Shown: positions 24,926 to 37,703, numbered from the stretch's first letter. The stretch is 64,000 nucleotides of DNA from Cliona cf. orientalis (GCA_963930775.1 OZ005705.1:6510001-6574000), one strand, 5' to 3'. Numbers and translations are program-made. Notes: generated by a model not told the origin, from the letters alone.

Positions 24926-27736
24926 TCAAGTTGCTCTACCTGTGTCGTACATCCGTATCACCTCCCTCCTCTGTAGCCTCGAGCCCTACAGGACATTCAG
25001 TAGCAGAGGTAGATAAAAGCATAGCAATACTGTACAGTACAATGAAACTGATGGTTCTATGGGAGGCAAAATATTACGCTATCTCACCTTTCTAGTGATG
25101 CCATGATCTTCTTGGGAGAAAGCATAGCCATCTATATACACGAAGAAAAAGAGGAAAGAGAAGAGAGAGTTATGGATCGAGTGATGGGTCAATACTGATA
25201 TTATATTCATCACAACAAAATACAGGTGCATGGGTACTTACGTCGGAAGGAGGTGTCACCAGATGGTGGACCAAACCGAAGCGGTGATTCTCCATGTTCG
25301 TCCAGCCCATCTCCATAGCCACCTTTGTCAGCTCTGGGAGAACACAATCATGACATCATTATGACATAATTATACTACCGTATAGCCGGAAATATTGGCG
25401 GGAATTAAATTTGGTGGTTGAGCCCAAAATCGCCATTGCAAGAATATTGGCGGGTTTAAATTTGGCGGTTCGGTACGGGATCACCATACGTATATATGCA
25501 AGTAGGAAATTTTGGCGGATTTTAATTTGGCGGTTGGAATCTAGACCGCCAAACCGCCAAATTTTCTGGCTATACGGTATATAGGTCTTACTTCTTAGAA
25601 TATCTCACTGACATTTCAACTTCATTCAGTCGCTCATAGTCCTAAAAATATACAAAGTTTATTTTTTTTTAACTCTTGACATTTCGAGTGCTATGGGTAA
25701 ATTGGAGTGACATACAAGGCTCACCAGTGACTTCTTATCCGCCTTGATTTCAGCAGTTCTCACTCTGTCAGCATCCGTGGGACAGAAGATCTTCTGGAAA
25801 CTGGAAGAAAGATAACACGAATTTTATAATACCTAGTACTTTCAATTCAAAGCCAAACTAGAGCTCTATAGAGCACATACCCCGCACGCTGCAGCGTCGA
25901 AGTCTATTATATTATGGTCGATCAGAGAGCTCAACGATGCGAGCAGCCTGTTGACGACCTTTACCGACATATTGTGCCAGGTTGTGCACATAAGCAGAGA
26001 GCACATGGTGGGTAGTGTACATAGGCGTGGCCAACAAAACACAGTATTTGCAACGCTCGTGTGCGTGGGACTTGCCAAACGATTCGAAGCATAGTGAAGC
26101 CAGTTTTTCGGCGATATTTATGGATACGTTGCATTTACAAGTCGCTCAGACGCCTAGATCTCCAGATCTGGCGATTTTTGTGCTAACGACAGACAGACAG
26201 ATGACAGACAAAACCGATCACATTACCCCTTGCGCATGCGCGCGGGGTAAAAATTTATATACTTGAGGTGCGACTCAATTACGTCTGCTAAATTGTAGCT
26301 CAAAATTTCCCTCTCAATTCAGGACCAATGATCCCAACCTCCCTCTGCCCTTGCCTATACCCACGCACCCTTCCTCAGGATGTTTGCTTCATGTTCTATA
26401 GCCACTGTCTTCAGAAAGCACTTACACTGTCTTGATGAAGTCTGGTAGAGTGGCAACGAAGGGAGCCAGGATGAAGAGGTAGTAGAAGGTGAACGACGAG
26501 TAGAGGCTGACCTCCTGCCCAACCATCTCCACGGCAACGGGAAATGTCGGCCAAAAGTGAGAGTACACCGCAACGTACAGGAACCACATGATGATGCTAC
26601 CCCACACTGTCAAGTGGTGGATCTGGGAATTGAGTATGATAGTATGGGAATTGGGTATGGGAATGGAATGGAATGCAACCGCTTGCTTACCCATGTCCAG
26701 TACTGGGACTCTAATGCCAGCTTAATGTTGACAGTCACCACCACACTCTAATGATAGCAAAAGTATCAATTTTTTAGAAGCTACATGTACCTTTGTCCAC
26801 ATCGTGTAAAATAACATGCTTACCGTGTAGACAGTGTTTCCAACGTACCACAGACCAACAACCTTCCCCGTCTCAAATGGAACCTCTGTGAGGGGGTGTG
26901 TGTGATTAAGACTGCTGTCAAAGATTATTACAATGTAACACCACTCACCTCCTTTGAGTATGAAGTAGATACCGAAATAGAGCAGCAGAGAGTGGTAGAT
27001 AGCAAGCCCCACCCACTTCCAAAATATCTACATAATATTATACAAAAGGCATGAATTACTCAAACGAACAATAGTCTCAACAGTTACTGTCCATACTACA
27101 TGTACGTGGTTCATACTTTTGTGTTGAAGTACTTTCCCTGCTGTGAGGTCTTGTAGAGATGGGGGTGTGTCATTCTACCCCCTGCACTGACGTCCTGCTC
27201 CAACAACCCGTAGCTGAACGGAGACACTGCCGTGAATAACTGATGACAGCGATGGAGATGGAGGGATGAATGTGTATGCGTGTTTTGGGGGGAGTGGAGG
27301 GGGAGGAGGGGGAGGAGACAAAGAGTAGTCTTGTATCAAAGCATAATATTATCGTTTTGCGTAAAAAAATGTCGGAGTTATTTGAGTGCAGTACTCTTGG
27401 TATGGTACAGAGTCGATTTTCCTACTCACCACATTGAAGAGGCCGAGAGTCCATCTCTCAAACAGTGGCTGGCCAGAGAAACCGTTGAGAAATGCAAACC
27501 AAAACTATACAAAATCGATATAATAATATTATTATTACAGCACAAATGTATTATTGGGGGGGGGGGAGCACAGTGTACCTCGATTATGTAGAGGCAGATG
27601 TTCTTGTAGAAGGAGAAGAGAGTGACAATAGCGAGACGGTTGTAGTTCCAAACTCCATGAACCAAGAGAAGCTTGACCAGGAATCGAAACTGGGGGATTG
27701 GGAATGGGAAAATGTCAGAAATACACATACACAGTG

Positions 27737-27770
<34 letters not shown>

Positions 27771-28480
27771 CGAACTAGTGACATCAGAAACCTACTTGAG
27801 CAATAGCGTAGTCGGAAGCCAGAGTAGCCTGCAGCCCTTCTCTGCCACTGATACCAACACCAACATGGGCCGCCTGCATCAATCAGTATCAGTGAGATCA
27901 TTCTGTGGTGAACAAAATCAGTTGAGTCACCTGAATCATGCTGACATCGTTGGCCCCATCGCCAATAGCCAAGGTGATGGAGTCCTTCACTTTGGCCTTG
28001 ACCATTCGAACCACATCTGCCTTTTGTGAGGGGGACACTCTGGATATGATACAAGCAAGATAACTGCATAAAGACACCATTCTTACTGCCCACCCCCCTG
28101 TCCCCTCAAATGCCTTCAATACTAAGCATGTCGCAATTGTTCAATGGTAATTTTTATCCCGCCAGTGTTAGTGTACACAAGCACAAATGCACGTACCGAC
28201 AGCAGATGACAGACTTGCAGGCCAGAGTGAGTTTCAGGAAGCTATCCTGAACTCTAGCATCAAGAGCAAACGCCAGAGCCTTTCCATCAATGATGACAGC
28301 CGCCTGCAATAGCAAACAAATGATTATGTCATAATATCAGTCATGTAATGTGCATTACATTAATCTCTTGCTCAAGAGCCTTGGAGTTGTAACGACTGAG
28401 ATATTCGTTGAGTCTAGTTTCAACAGCCTGTGAGGGAGAGAAAAGTATCAAATGACAGAGAGAGAGAGAGAGAGAGAGAA

Positions 28481-28530
<50 letters not shown>

Positions 28531-31500
28531 GGGGGGGGGGGAGAGAGGGAGAGAGAGAGAGAGAGAGATGGGGAAGGAGAGAAAGATAGTCCTCACAGTC
28601 AGAGTGGTATCATTGATGACAAGCAGTTCCATGTCCTGTGTCAGCTGTCGTGAGGCAAATCCAATATTGATGGCCGTTTCTTGCTTGTCTCCAGTGAGCA
28701 CCCACACCCTGATACCAGCCTGCCTCAGTGTGGCAATACTCTCGGGGACACCCTGTAATTACCAGTACTCATTAACACCTTCAGCAGCTGCACTACCTTC
28801 TTCTTACCTGCTGTAGCTTGTCTTCAATGGCAGTGGCTCCCAGTAGGTGGAGGTCCTGAGCAAAAAATTTTGTAAACCATTCTCACATTCCAAAGAAGAG
28901 CCATTAAATTTTATTATGCCCACCTTCTCAATCTCCTCGGCAACATTGTCCAACATTGACTCTTTGTCTTTAAGAGCTGTGCTGGCTTTGTAGTACTTAC
29001 TGGCCCACTCCTGGACAACACACACATACACACAGCACACATGTCCCCACTATACTGATACCCCCCACAAATTTAATAATATGCAGTATACCCATGCCAC
29101 AATAATACTCCACTCGACAGTGTGCACTACCACCACACTCTACACTACAATAAATACAAAAACGTACACATTGTAGAGTACTTAGTTTTACCTCATAGTA
29201 GGTCTTGTCGATGGTTGCTTGAGCAATGCAGAGCGTGCGGAGTCCGTCCACGGCAAAGTACTCCAGCTGCCCCTCTGTCTCTCTGGCAAATGGCTCACCA
29301 TCCACGAGACGAGGGTAGATCACCGAATCCTGCATGGAGCACGTGTTTATGTGAACTCAAGGACATTTTTGATTGATGAATCAACTCACAGCTCCTTTGC
29401 AGAGGAGCTTGATTTCACCCTTTGGTGTTCGAACGACGACAGACATTCGTTTACGTGTGCTGGACGAAGGGAAGAATGTGAATAAGTCAATATTGTACAT
29501 TTTATTAAGACTACCATACCTGTTGAATTCTAGTAGGTTCAAAACTTCATATTTCTCTTCCACACCACACTGGAAGGACAAAAGAATTTCATACATTATC
29601 TCCTACTCATCTTCCCTCCAACAAACCACATTAATGACAACGTAATCTGGTGTTCTTGTTGTAAAGACCACACCCAGTTCCCTTGCTGCCTTAACGAGAG
29701 CCTCCTCATCCGGAGAAGATGCCCGGTAGACGATGCTCCCTCCCTCTCTCTCCGGAATGACAGAGTGACAGAGAGCCAGCACCTTGAAGAACTCAAGAAC
29801 GGCATTGTCATCACTAGCCTGTGAAATTACAGCAGCTCATGATCAGTCACGCTATCTTATGAGCTCAGCAATACTACATTTAGCCTCACCTTGAGTCCCC
29901 TGAGAGCCTCTCTTAAGTCTAGGCATGTGTAGGATTCTTCTGAACTGCTTGATGGCTCCAAACTGTAGCAATTTAAAATAAAAAATAAAAAAAACCCTTC
30001 TATTTTAGTATTTAGACACTATTCTTGTGCTCTACTACTGAATATTAATTTCTGCTGACTATCAATTATTGTTGGGCAGGATGAACCGGTTGGTTCACGT
30101 GTGCGTTGTATGACGTATTACTGTACCGATCGCAATTGGAGAAAGGAGAGTCTAAGCCGAGTGGGATGTCACACAGAATGAGATCAGGTTATAACTATCA
30201 AAATTTTTGTAGATATTTGACATACTACAGAGTATCTAAATTAGATGACGAGTATATGCGCTATGTTAGCGATGAGAAAGAAGAGAACAGGTCAATGACA
30301 GAGGAGTAGCGAGAGAATATAGAACGTGTCATTGAAGAGCTCCGTCCCAACTGCCCACAGCAGAGGCCCATTCCTAACCCAGAAAATGCAGATAGGCCAA
30401 ATGAAGAGCATGACTGAGGTGGTAATAAAATTGCTATAAACAACAACATAAGGGATTCCCCCCATACTCATCACAAAACTGACCCTATATTTACCCATAT
30501 ATCACTTACCTTATATAGAATTCATGCATCATTAAACAAATATTATGCTTGAGTGATAAAAATAGCTACAGTTGTGTCTACTGCAGTATATATCCAAATC
30601 CACCCTCTTGCATGCTCTTCCACCATCAGGGAAGGGTATATACTCTCTAAATGCAGCAAAGAGTAGATTACTAATGGTCATTATATAGCAAATGAAAATA
30701 GAGATTGTTGCTATTGCAGAGCAAAAATGATAAGCTTTGCGTGATATAGATGTCTCATCTTGAAGCCACTGCTTTAGATTTGCTATTAATCTGATAATTA
30801 GTCCAAATATAGTTACAATCTCATGGCTTACCCGTAAATTTGCCCAGCAACAGAGCACTTTTTGAACTCCATCAGATTCTCTGTGAGAGTACCAGTCTTG
30901 TCGGAGAAGACATACTGCACCTGACCTAACTCCTCATTCAGGTTGGAGTTCCTGGCTAAGGCAGGGGTGTCTGTCACTGGGTCATACAAATCCAAGTCCT
31001 GCAGGGAAGGAGAAAGGGAGGAGGGAGGGAGAGTGAGGCAGAGATAGCCTCATCCCTGGGCCCTCTCTCGATCTCCCAGCTTTTAATGGGTGCAACATTA
31101 AAAGCTGGGAGATCGAGAGAGGGCCCAGGGACAAGGCTAACGCAGAGAGATACCAACGTGCTTATCTTGATTTTAGGGTGTACATGTATGTATGATACTA
31201 TAGCCACTTTTTTGGCGAACACAACTCACGTAGTTTATAAAGAAGGACTGAACAAACTTGACAATCTACATGTACACAAAAGGAAACAGGTGTTAACAAA
31301 AAAAATTTTTTAAGGACCATGTGAACTCTGACCTCTAGTGTGACGATGAGGGAGATGGGTACTAGGTTGTTGTAGAGGATGGTGAATGTCAAAATGGAGA
31401 GGAAGAAGAGACCAGCTGCACTCCTCGAGTCTAGGAAAGGATAATTTCAAACACAACAGTTAGCGTTACATGTAGGACTACTCAACACTTTCACTATCTG

Positions 31501-33741
31501 GTACATGTATAATACATGACATTGAAATAATATTATGGATATGTAGCAGGACATAAGAAGGACAAGCCTCAGGGTAACTACCTGTGGCTTACTTTACGAA
31601 TAAACACACACCAACTCACACGCACACACACACACACACACATCTCTATAAGTATACTTCCTCGAGGCATTTGCATAGACTAAGCTCTCTCTTCTACAGC
31701 AGTTTAAGGGCTTCGTGAAAGCCCGGGCTACAATAGTGTATTAGTACAAAATCAATACTCTAAATGTACTGAACATGGTGGATAACTCATACTAGTAATG
31801 GGTGGTATTGGAAATAGTAGCTGACGGTATGTTGTGCAGAAAATATTGCGGTATCACGGTATCCACGGTATGTGGGATATATAATATGGTAATACATGTA
31901 TATACGCTAAAATTTGATAATCAAGCATTAATGGCTACAACATCGGTAGTTTTTGAATCTGATTATACAAATTTATAGGGCGATTTGTAGATTATACTCT
32001 CATTTATTACGGATGGAAGAAAATTATGATGGCAGATACGGTATCACGGTATTTGTATCGTTTAACGGTTAATAATCAATACCTCGGTATCACGGTATGG
32101 ACGGTATATTGCCCATTACTACATGACACTGTACATGCACACATACAACCTCCCACATCAGTGAAGCACACACCTGTTGCTATATCGAGGTACCAGTGGT
32201 CCTGCCTCTTCAAATGAATATCTGTGAAGAAATTTAGCTACACATAAAAAAGTGGGGAGAGGGAGAGACAGAGAGAGATCTTTGAACTAGCTCACCATTC
32301 CAGATCAGAGCACCTATGCTGCTGATGAAGGCAAGAAACAAAAGAACTCCAAAGAGAAGAATCACCTAGAGACACATTAACTTTCATGAAATGGTGTACA
32401 ATCAACGATATATATATATCATCAAGGGCTTATATCGTCCATAGAATGCTTGATACTGCACTGCCATTAACATGTATGCATATGTACATGTAGCTAACAG
32501 CAGCCCAGAGCCTTATAAAAGCTTGTAGCCATTTCCCAATGATATTATTATTGACCAGTGCTACTCAGGCCATGGACCAGTACCCAAATTGAAGGATAAT
32601 AATACAGTAGCAACAATTGTATGTACATGTAGAGATCCTTTGCAGCCAGATTACCAACACCTGACACACCTGTTTATTTGTGACGTGGTCCAGGCGAGAT
32701 CGCTTAAGAGGGGCTCTGGAGGCATTCTGGAGCAGTTTAGAGTCGTGTCCAGAGTAGATGACCAGTCCATAGATCCACTCGGTGTTGCGAAGCTGGGCGC
32801 CACGCAGGAGAATCTGATCCGATTGGATGGGCTGCTTCTCAGCCGACTCCAGCTGGAGGTTACCGGTGAACTCGTAGAGACGCTTGTTGGGTCCCTCACA
32901 CTCCACGTGCCCCTAGGATAACGAGGTAATTATGGCAAGAATTAAAATTTTTTCTTGGTCAGGCAACATTTTGGTCATGAAAAGTAGGAGATCGTGATGT
33001 TTAGTCTAGTAGAATGGCAACCTCACCCACCCCACCTTCTAAAATTCATAATTATCTGAAGAAGTTTGGTTGCTTCCACTATAACAGAACAGCTGCCGTT
33101 AGTGACTCACCTTTAGATCACTCAAGGCCTGTATGGATCCCTCACAGTCAGCAGTGGAGGTGTGGGACTGACGGATCTTAAGGTTAGTTTCACCGTCCAA
33201 GTTAGACGTCTCCACGTAGCATATGCCCAGAGGCTCACTGCACGGGACACAGAGAGAGAGAGAGAGAGGTTGGGAAATTGACACACTAACAACTATAGAT
33301 ATCAATCTGTCACAGCCACTAAGGTTAGGATAACTAGATGTACCTTGACGACAGTAGCAGGAGATCAGCAGGGAAGAAGTGCTTATTTTCTACCTTCACA
33401 ATGTCTCCCACCACAACCTATGATCAGTGTGTGCACGTGTGTGAGTGTGTGTGTGTGTGTCATGTGACCTATTCATATCATGAAAGTTGAGATAGTAATC
33501 TGTTATGACACTTTACATGTTACATGTCACATGGGGAAATACCACAAATATTACAAAGTAATAAACAATGAGCTGAAGCTTATCATACCACTGACTACAT
33601 GTATGTATGAAGCAGCAAAGTGACATCTATATGTGCACACGTGATAAAATGTGGGTTCACCTTTGTCCAGTACACCCAGTGCAGCCTTCCCTCACGGATG
33701 ACTACAAGGGAGGAAGAGAGAGAGAGAGGAGGGGAGCAAGA

Positions 33742-33772
<31 letters not shown>

Positions 33773-34516
33773 TGTCAGTTATGCAGAAGGACAAGTACAG
33801 ATATAAGATTATTTGTACCTTGGACCTTGCTTCTATTGACACGATTGTCAGCTATGGCTCTTCTCTACAAAAATATATACATGCACAATGTATGCCAGAA
33901 ATAATAATTAGTAAATTATCATACTTACCACATCCTCAATTAGTTCTTTGATTGCAACAGCTATTAAAATAAGCGTTAGAGGGACCAATGTCGTGAAACG
34001 TCCCGTGGGGGATACCCCTGGTATTTGCTGTAAGAGGTGTGTGTGTGTCGGTGTTAACGTTAGTCATCAGTCAAGTGTTCATGAAATTTTATGTTGGTGA
34101 GCATAAACTCAGCAAGTTATCAAGGTATGTTTGGTATAGTGAATATTGATAGAGACTCAAACCTGGAGTATGACAATGAAGAGAAAGAAGAGGTTGGCAT
34201 AGCGACGAAATTGGTCAAACAAGAAGAGAAAAATGAAGGAGAACACATTGTACTTTGTGGTGCTGATTTTATTGGAGCAGAATTTGCTTTTATTGGAGCA
34301 GAATGTCTTCTTCTTGTTCTCCTCCGGGTTGTTGATGTGAATGGTCCTGTCGGGCACCTCCCTCTCTCTGCTCAACTTCCAGTCCACAATCATCTTCTGT
34401 ACCCTCTCCCACCATCGCAATACCCTTCTCCTCGGGCTACCTGTCAGAACATTGGTGCCGTAGGGTCGCTTGTTACTGTTCTGGTCCTTCAGTGGCCTCT
34501 CTGCAGATGCACACAT
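24926..34516 (-). CDS. ATP8A1: P4-ATPase phospholipid flippase, ATP8A type
   Basis: I trace 36 exons from 34516-34163 (start [10 protein letters not shown]) to 24985-24926 ([11 protein letters not shown], stop), all with GT-AG borders and matching phases, giving about 1201 residues (human ATP8A1 1164). Landmarks: [12 protein letters not shown] and [17 protein letters not shown] in the first membrane pair; DGET (219-222), the P4 form of the actuator loop; the phosphorylated Asp445 in [28 protein letters not shown]; and ten membrane segments. The C-terminal [10 protein letters not shown], followed by REVIRMYDT, matches the autoinhibitory tail of ATP8A proteins. These enzymes move phosphatidylserine to the cytosolic leaflet with a CDC50 partner. 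A 21-bp in-frame tandem duplication in exon 1 repeats FCSNK. Vertebrates have several ATP8A paralogues, so the symbol number is nominal. Confidence 0.96.
25376..25579. mobile_element. TACCGTA-ended MITE, 204 bp
   Basis: Left end TACCGTATAGCCGGAAATAT and right end closing with GGCTATACGGTA are inverted copies. The interior repeats TTGGCGG and its complement several times. It sits in an intron of the flippase between the exons at 25592-25641 and 25242-25333. The first nine bases match the element at 15139. Confidence 0.8.
28456..28568. repeat. (GA)n microsatellite in a flippase intron
   Basis: About 110 bp of GA repeats with a G run near 28530-28540, within the 169-bp intron between flippase exons 28427-28359 and 28752-28597. 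On the coding strand it is a CT tract. Confidence 0.9.
29963..30831 (-). other. Flippase intron holding a possible hydrophobic coding relic
   Basis: This 869-bp intron follows the DKTGT exon. On the minus strand, 30532-30831 and 30292-30498 can be read as hydrophobic stretches such as [18 protein letters not shown] and [18 protein letters not shown]. No known family is recognised and each frame is short, so this may be a decayed insert or chance. Confidence 0.3.
31046..31138. repeat. Near-perfect 43-bp-stem hairpin in a flippase intron
   Basis: Left arm 31046-31088 and right arm 31096-31138 are reverse complements with two mismatches, separated by a 7-nt loop GGTGCAA. The core of each arm reads GGGCCCTCTCTCGATCTCCC and its complement. 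It lies between the flippase exons 31265-31230 and 30998-30832. Confidence 0.9.
31793..32121. mobile_element. MITE-like element with TAGTAATGGG ends
   Basis: The ends are TAGTAATGGG and CCCATTACTA. Inside are several copies of CGGTATCACGGTAT on both halves, making the unit imperfectly palindromic. It is 329 bp, AT-rich, non-coding, and lies in the flippase intron between exons 32221-32174 and 31430-31333. It is consistent with a hAT-like non-autonomous element, but target-site duplications are not clear. Confidence 0.6.
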
Positions 34517-35029
34517 CACAGAATTTAATAGACTACCACAGCTAGCTCGACAAATAATTATTAGGCAAATGAAGAATGTATAGGAAGTTAAACCCCCTCA
34601 GGCCCAGGGGGCGTACATAATTGTACAATACTCAAATTTCGGTAGTACCCCCGCTACATGTATGTAGTAGTACACGTACTCTCTGATTCGTTTTCTGGTT
34701 CCATTGTACCGTCAGCGTGATACGACGCCGATAATAGTTGAGCGCCAGGACGATCGTCATCCATCTCAGCACCCTATAGGGTGCTCACCAACAGGGGTGG
34801 TGTGCTCTAATTAGAAATGTAAACTTTGACCTCTGGGCCAGCTCTGACGCTTACCGCATAGTGGGTGGGGCTGGAGTTGCATGCATATGCAGACTAGCAA
34901 CCATGTACGGATGTTTGCACTAGATCATCTGCTGATGTAACTGACTCATCCTGGATCTAAGGTGTCAAGTAACGTGCGTGTGCTTGCAAATTTCACAGAT
35001 TCACTGAACAAGAAGCAAGAAAACGAGCT
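34517..35029. promoter_or_regulatory. Divergent intergenic region, flippase / DUSP23-like A
   Basis: 513 bp between opposed start codons. It contains an 18-bp perfect palindrome AGCACCCTATAGGGTGCT (34768-34785). From 34848 on it is copied at 36544, marking the left edge of the segmental duplication. An AG at 34998-34999 suggests a spliced 5' UTR for the phosphatase. Confidence 0.5.
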
Positions 35030-35807
35030 ATGGCCGAACCAATGAACTTTTCGTGGTTTGTAGAGGAGAAAGTGGCAGGTCTGGCGTGCCCGAGCGACGA
35101 TGGCGTCACTTACCTGGCCAACCAAGGAATAAAGACAATCATCAATCTGGTGGATAGACCTCGAGTGCCTAGGTACACTGAGAAGGCCAAGATGTTGGGT
35201 ATTCAAGTGGAACCCATTCCCATCATTGAATTCACAGCTCCGACGTCTCAACAGATAGAAAGATTTGTCCAGATCCTAACATCTGCTACAGAAGTAAGTA
35301 CATGTATTATACGTCTACTTATACATGTAACTGATTTATACTCCTAACTAATTCCACTAAATCATAGACCATCCAGCTGTGTGTGTGCATCTGTACATCT
35401 ACTTGCATCTATTATACCATAGATATTACGTAAACTATAATATCAGATTATACTCCTTGATTCCACGTAAATCAAAGACTTTAAAGGTAACTATTCCAGC
35501 CATGCGTGTGTGCATAATTGTGTTAACTAATGGCATATTATACTTCTCTTGAGTGTTTATAATAATAATTATTAATAATATTATTGTTGTTAATTTTTTA
35601 TTGTAGCCTGTAGCTGTGCACTGTCGAGCTGGATATGGTCGAACTGGTACAATGCTAGCCTGCTATCTGGTCGCAGTGGAGGGTTACTCAGCCGCTGATG
35701 CCATCGCAGAGACCAGGAGAAGAAGAAGCTGGTCCATTGAGACAGAGCAACAGGAACAAGCCATCTTTGATTTTGAAAGACACAAAATTCAATCGAATTT
35801 AGAATAA
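35030..35807 (+). CDS. DUSP23: DUSP23-like atypical dual-specificity phosphatase, unit A
   Basis: Two exons, 35030-35293 and 35607-35807, encode 154 residues (human DUSP23 150), starting [20 protein letters not shown]. The signature loop is [10 protein letters not shown] with the catalytic Cys and Arg. [19 protein letters not shown] and [10 protein letters not shown] match DUSP23 closely. Where human DUSP23 has the general-acid Asp in IPDF, this protein reads IIEF, so a Glu takes that place. Members are small cytosolic protein phosphatases without a targeting domain. It is convergent with the broken OAS end of unit A. The exon 2 end differs from unit B, stopping after QSNLE. Confidence 0.93.
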
Positions 35808-36119
35808 AATGGAGACAGAGGTGTATGATTAGACTATTAATACATGATATGTACACTGCAGCTAGCAATTTTATTCCATATCACATTATTTATTTCAACA
35901 ATGCTTTATTTATTATTATGATTTACAGTTTTTAACCAATCCTATACTGAAAGTTTAGTTTGTGCAAGGGATTCAGAAATGTAAGATAATAATAATTATT
36001 ATTATCCAATGGAAAGTGTATGTTACCAATGATGGCAACTTAATAGTCCACAAATACAGTCATTGTGGTAAATAAGGTATAGTTATTGTAATTATGCAGC
36101 CTTAATTACCTATGGCTAT

Positions 36120-36379
36120 TTAAAGAACAATACAAACTATGTTTCCAAAACATCTGTTGTTAAAACCAACTTCCTTAATAGTAGTTAAAGTCGAATGGCA
36201 CCCACTTGTTTGTAAACACTTGCTCCAACCTTTTTCCACAGGGATAATGAGGTCCAAAGTCTCAACATAGTGGATAAACTGTTCCCAGTCTCCATCACCA
36301 TCGCCGTAATCTCGTATTGTGGTAACCACTAATGCCAGTCTTGTGGAGATTGTTGGCAGGGTTGCTTGGGTCCACTATT
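36120..36379 (-). pseudogene. OAS 3'-exon fragment, unit A
   Basis: The minus strand matches the last exon of the OAS genes at 37704 and 40880 (NPANNLHKTGISGY, DYGDGDGDW) but the reading frame is interrupted within it and the similarity stops at about 36379. No upstream OAS exons are present before unit B begins. It is a truncated duplicate. Confidence 0.85.
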
Positions 36380-36698
36380 CCCTGGTACATGTAGGCCTAT
36401 GTGTAGTACAGTACAGCTGTTTTCAAACCCTTCCATACAAAACCCTAACCAAACCCAAACCCCGCCCCTTCACATGACCAATTTAGCCAGTTTGACCAAT
36501 CAGAAGCGACCTTTGAAATGCGCTGCGGTATTAGTAATTGTAGCGCTTACCGCATAGTGGGTGGGGCTGGAGTTGCGCAACGTGCATGCAACGAAACTAC
36601 GTAGCTGACTAATTCTGGATCTGAAGGTATACTAGGTGTCACGTAACGTGCGTGTGCTTACAAAATTTCACAGATTCACTGAAGCAAGAAAACGAGCT

Positions 36699-37473
36699 AT
36701 GGTCGAACCAATGAACTTCTCGTGGTTTGTAGAAGAGAAAGTGGCAGGTCTGGCGTGCCCGAGCAACGATGGCGTCACTTACCTGGCCAACCAAGGAATA
36801 AAGACAATCATCAACCTAGCGGACAGACCTCGAGTGCCTAGGTACACTGAGAAGGCCAAGATGTTGGGTATTCAAGTGGAACCCATTCCCATCATTGAAT
36901 TCACAGCTCCGACGTCTCAACAGATAGAAAGATTTGTCCAGATCCTAACATCTGCTACAGAAGTAAGTACATGTATTGGAAACTACTATACATCGATTCT
37001 ACTTACATGTAACTGATTTATACTCCTAACTATTAAATTCCACTAAATCATAGACCATTTCAGCTGTGTGTGTGTGTGCATCTGTACATCTACTTGCATC
37101 TATTATACTCCTAAATTCCATGTAAATTAAAGACTTTAGAGGAAACTACCAGTCATGCGTGTGTGCATAATTGATGGCACATACACTTCTCTTGAGTGTT
37201 TATAAACTTAATAATATTATTATTGTTTTTAAATTTTTATTGTAGCCTGTAGCTGTGCACTGTCGAGCTGGATATGGTCGAACTGGTACAATGCTAGCCT
37301 GCTACCTGGTCGCAGTGGAGGGATACTCAGCCGCTGACGCCATCACAGAGACCAGGAGAAGAAGAAGCTGGTCTATTGAGACAGAGCAACAGGAACAAGC
37401 TGTCTTTGATTTTGAAAGACACAGAATTCAATCAAAAACTAGAGACAGAGGTAGAATGTGTACAATGTCATGA
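36699..37473 (+). CDS. DUSP23: DUSP23-like atypical dual-specificity phosphatase, unit B
   Basis: Two exons, 36699-36962 and 37246-37473, encode 163 residues. It is nearly identical to the unit A protein and has the same [10 protein letters not shown] loop and the same IIEF in place of IPDF. Differences include Val for Ala at residue 2 and a longer C-terminus ([14 protein letters not shown]) because the stop used in unit A is changed. The intron is also closely similar to that of unit A, so the duplication is recent or the copies have converted one another. It is convergent with the intact OAS of unit B. Confidence 0.92.
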
Positions 37474-37703
37474 CAGGTACAACTGCAGCTGACAATTTTG
37501 TTCTGTTTCACGTTTTATTTATTTCAGCAATGCTTTTATTTATTATTCTGATTTTTATTCTTAGCCCAGTAAATTAATAGTCCACAAAGATAGTTTCATA
37601 TGTCATGTGGAAAATTAGAATCTGATATATACGGCTGTAGTTAAAAATATGCAGCACTATGCTCTAAAATGTCTCCAGTTAAGTCAGCTCTTCCTTGCTT
37701 AAG

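Noticed and set aside
25879-26255. Possible MITE with TACCCCGC and GCGGGGTA ends
   Set aside because: The inverted match is only about eight bases with no further pairing, too short to call.
34616-34800. tRNA-like or rho-type terminator hairpin at the GCACCCTATAGGGTGC palindrome
   Set aside because: It is a simple 18-bp palindrome without cloverleaf arms or a T-run.
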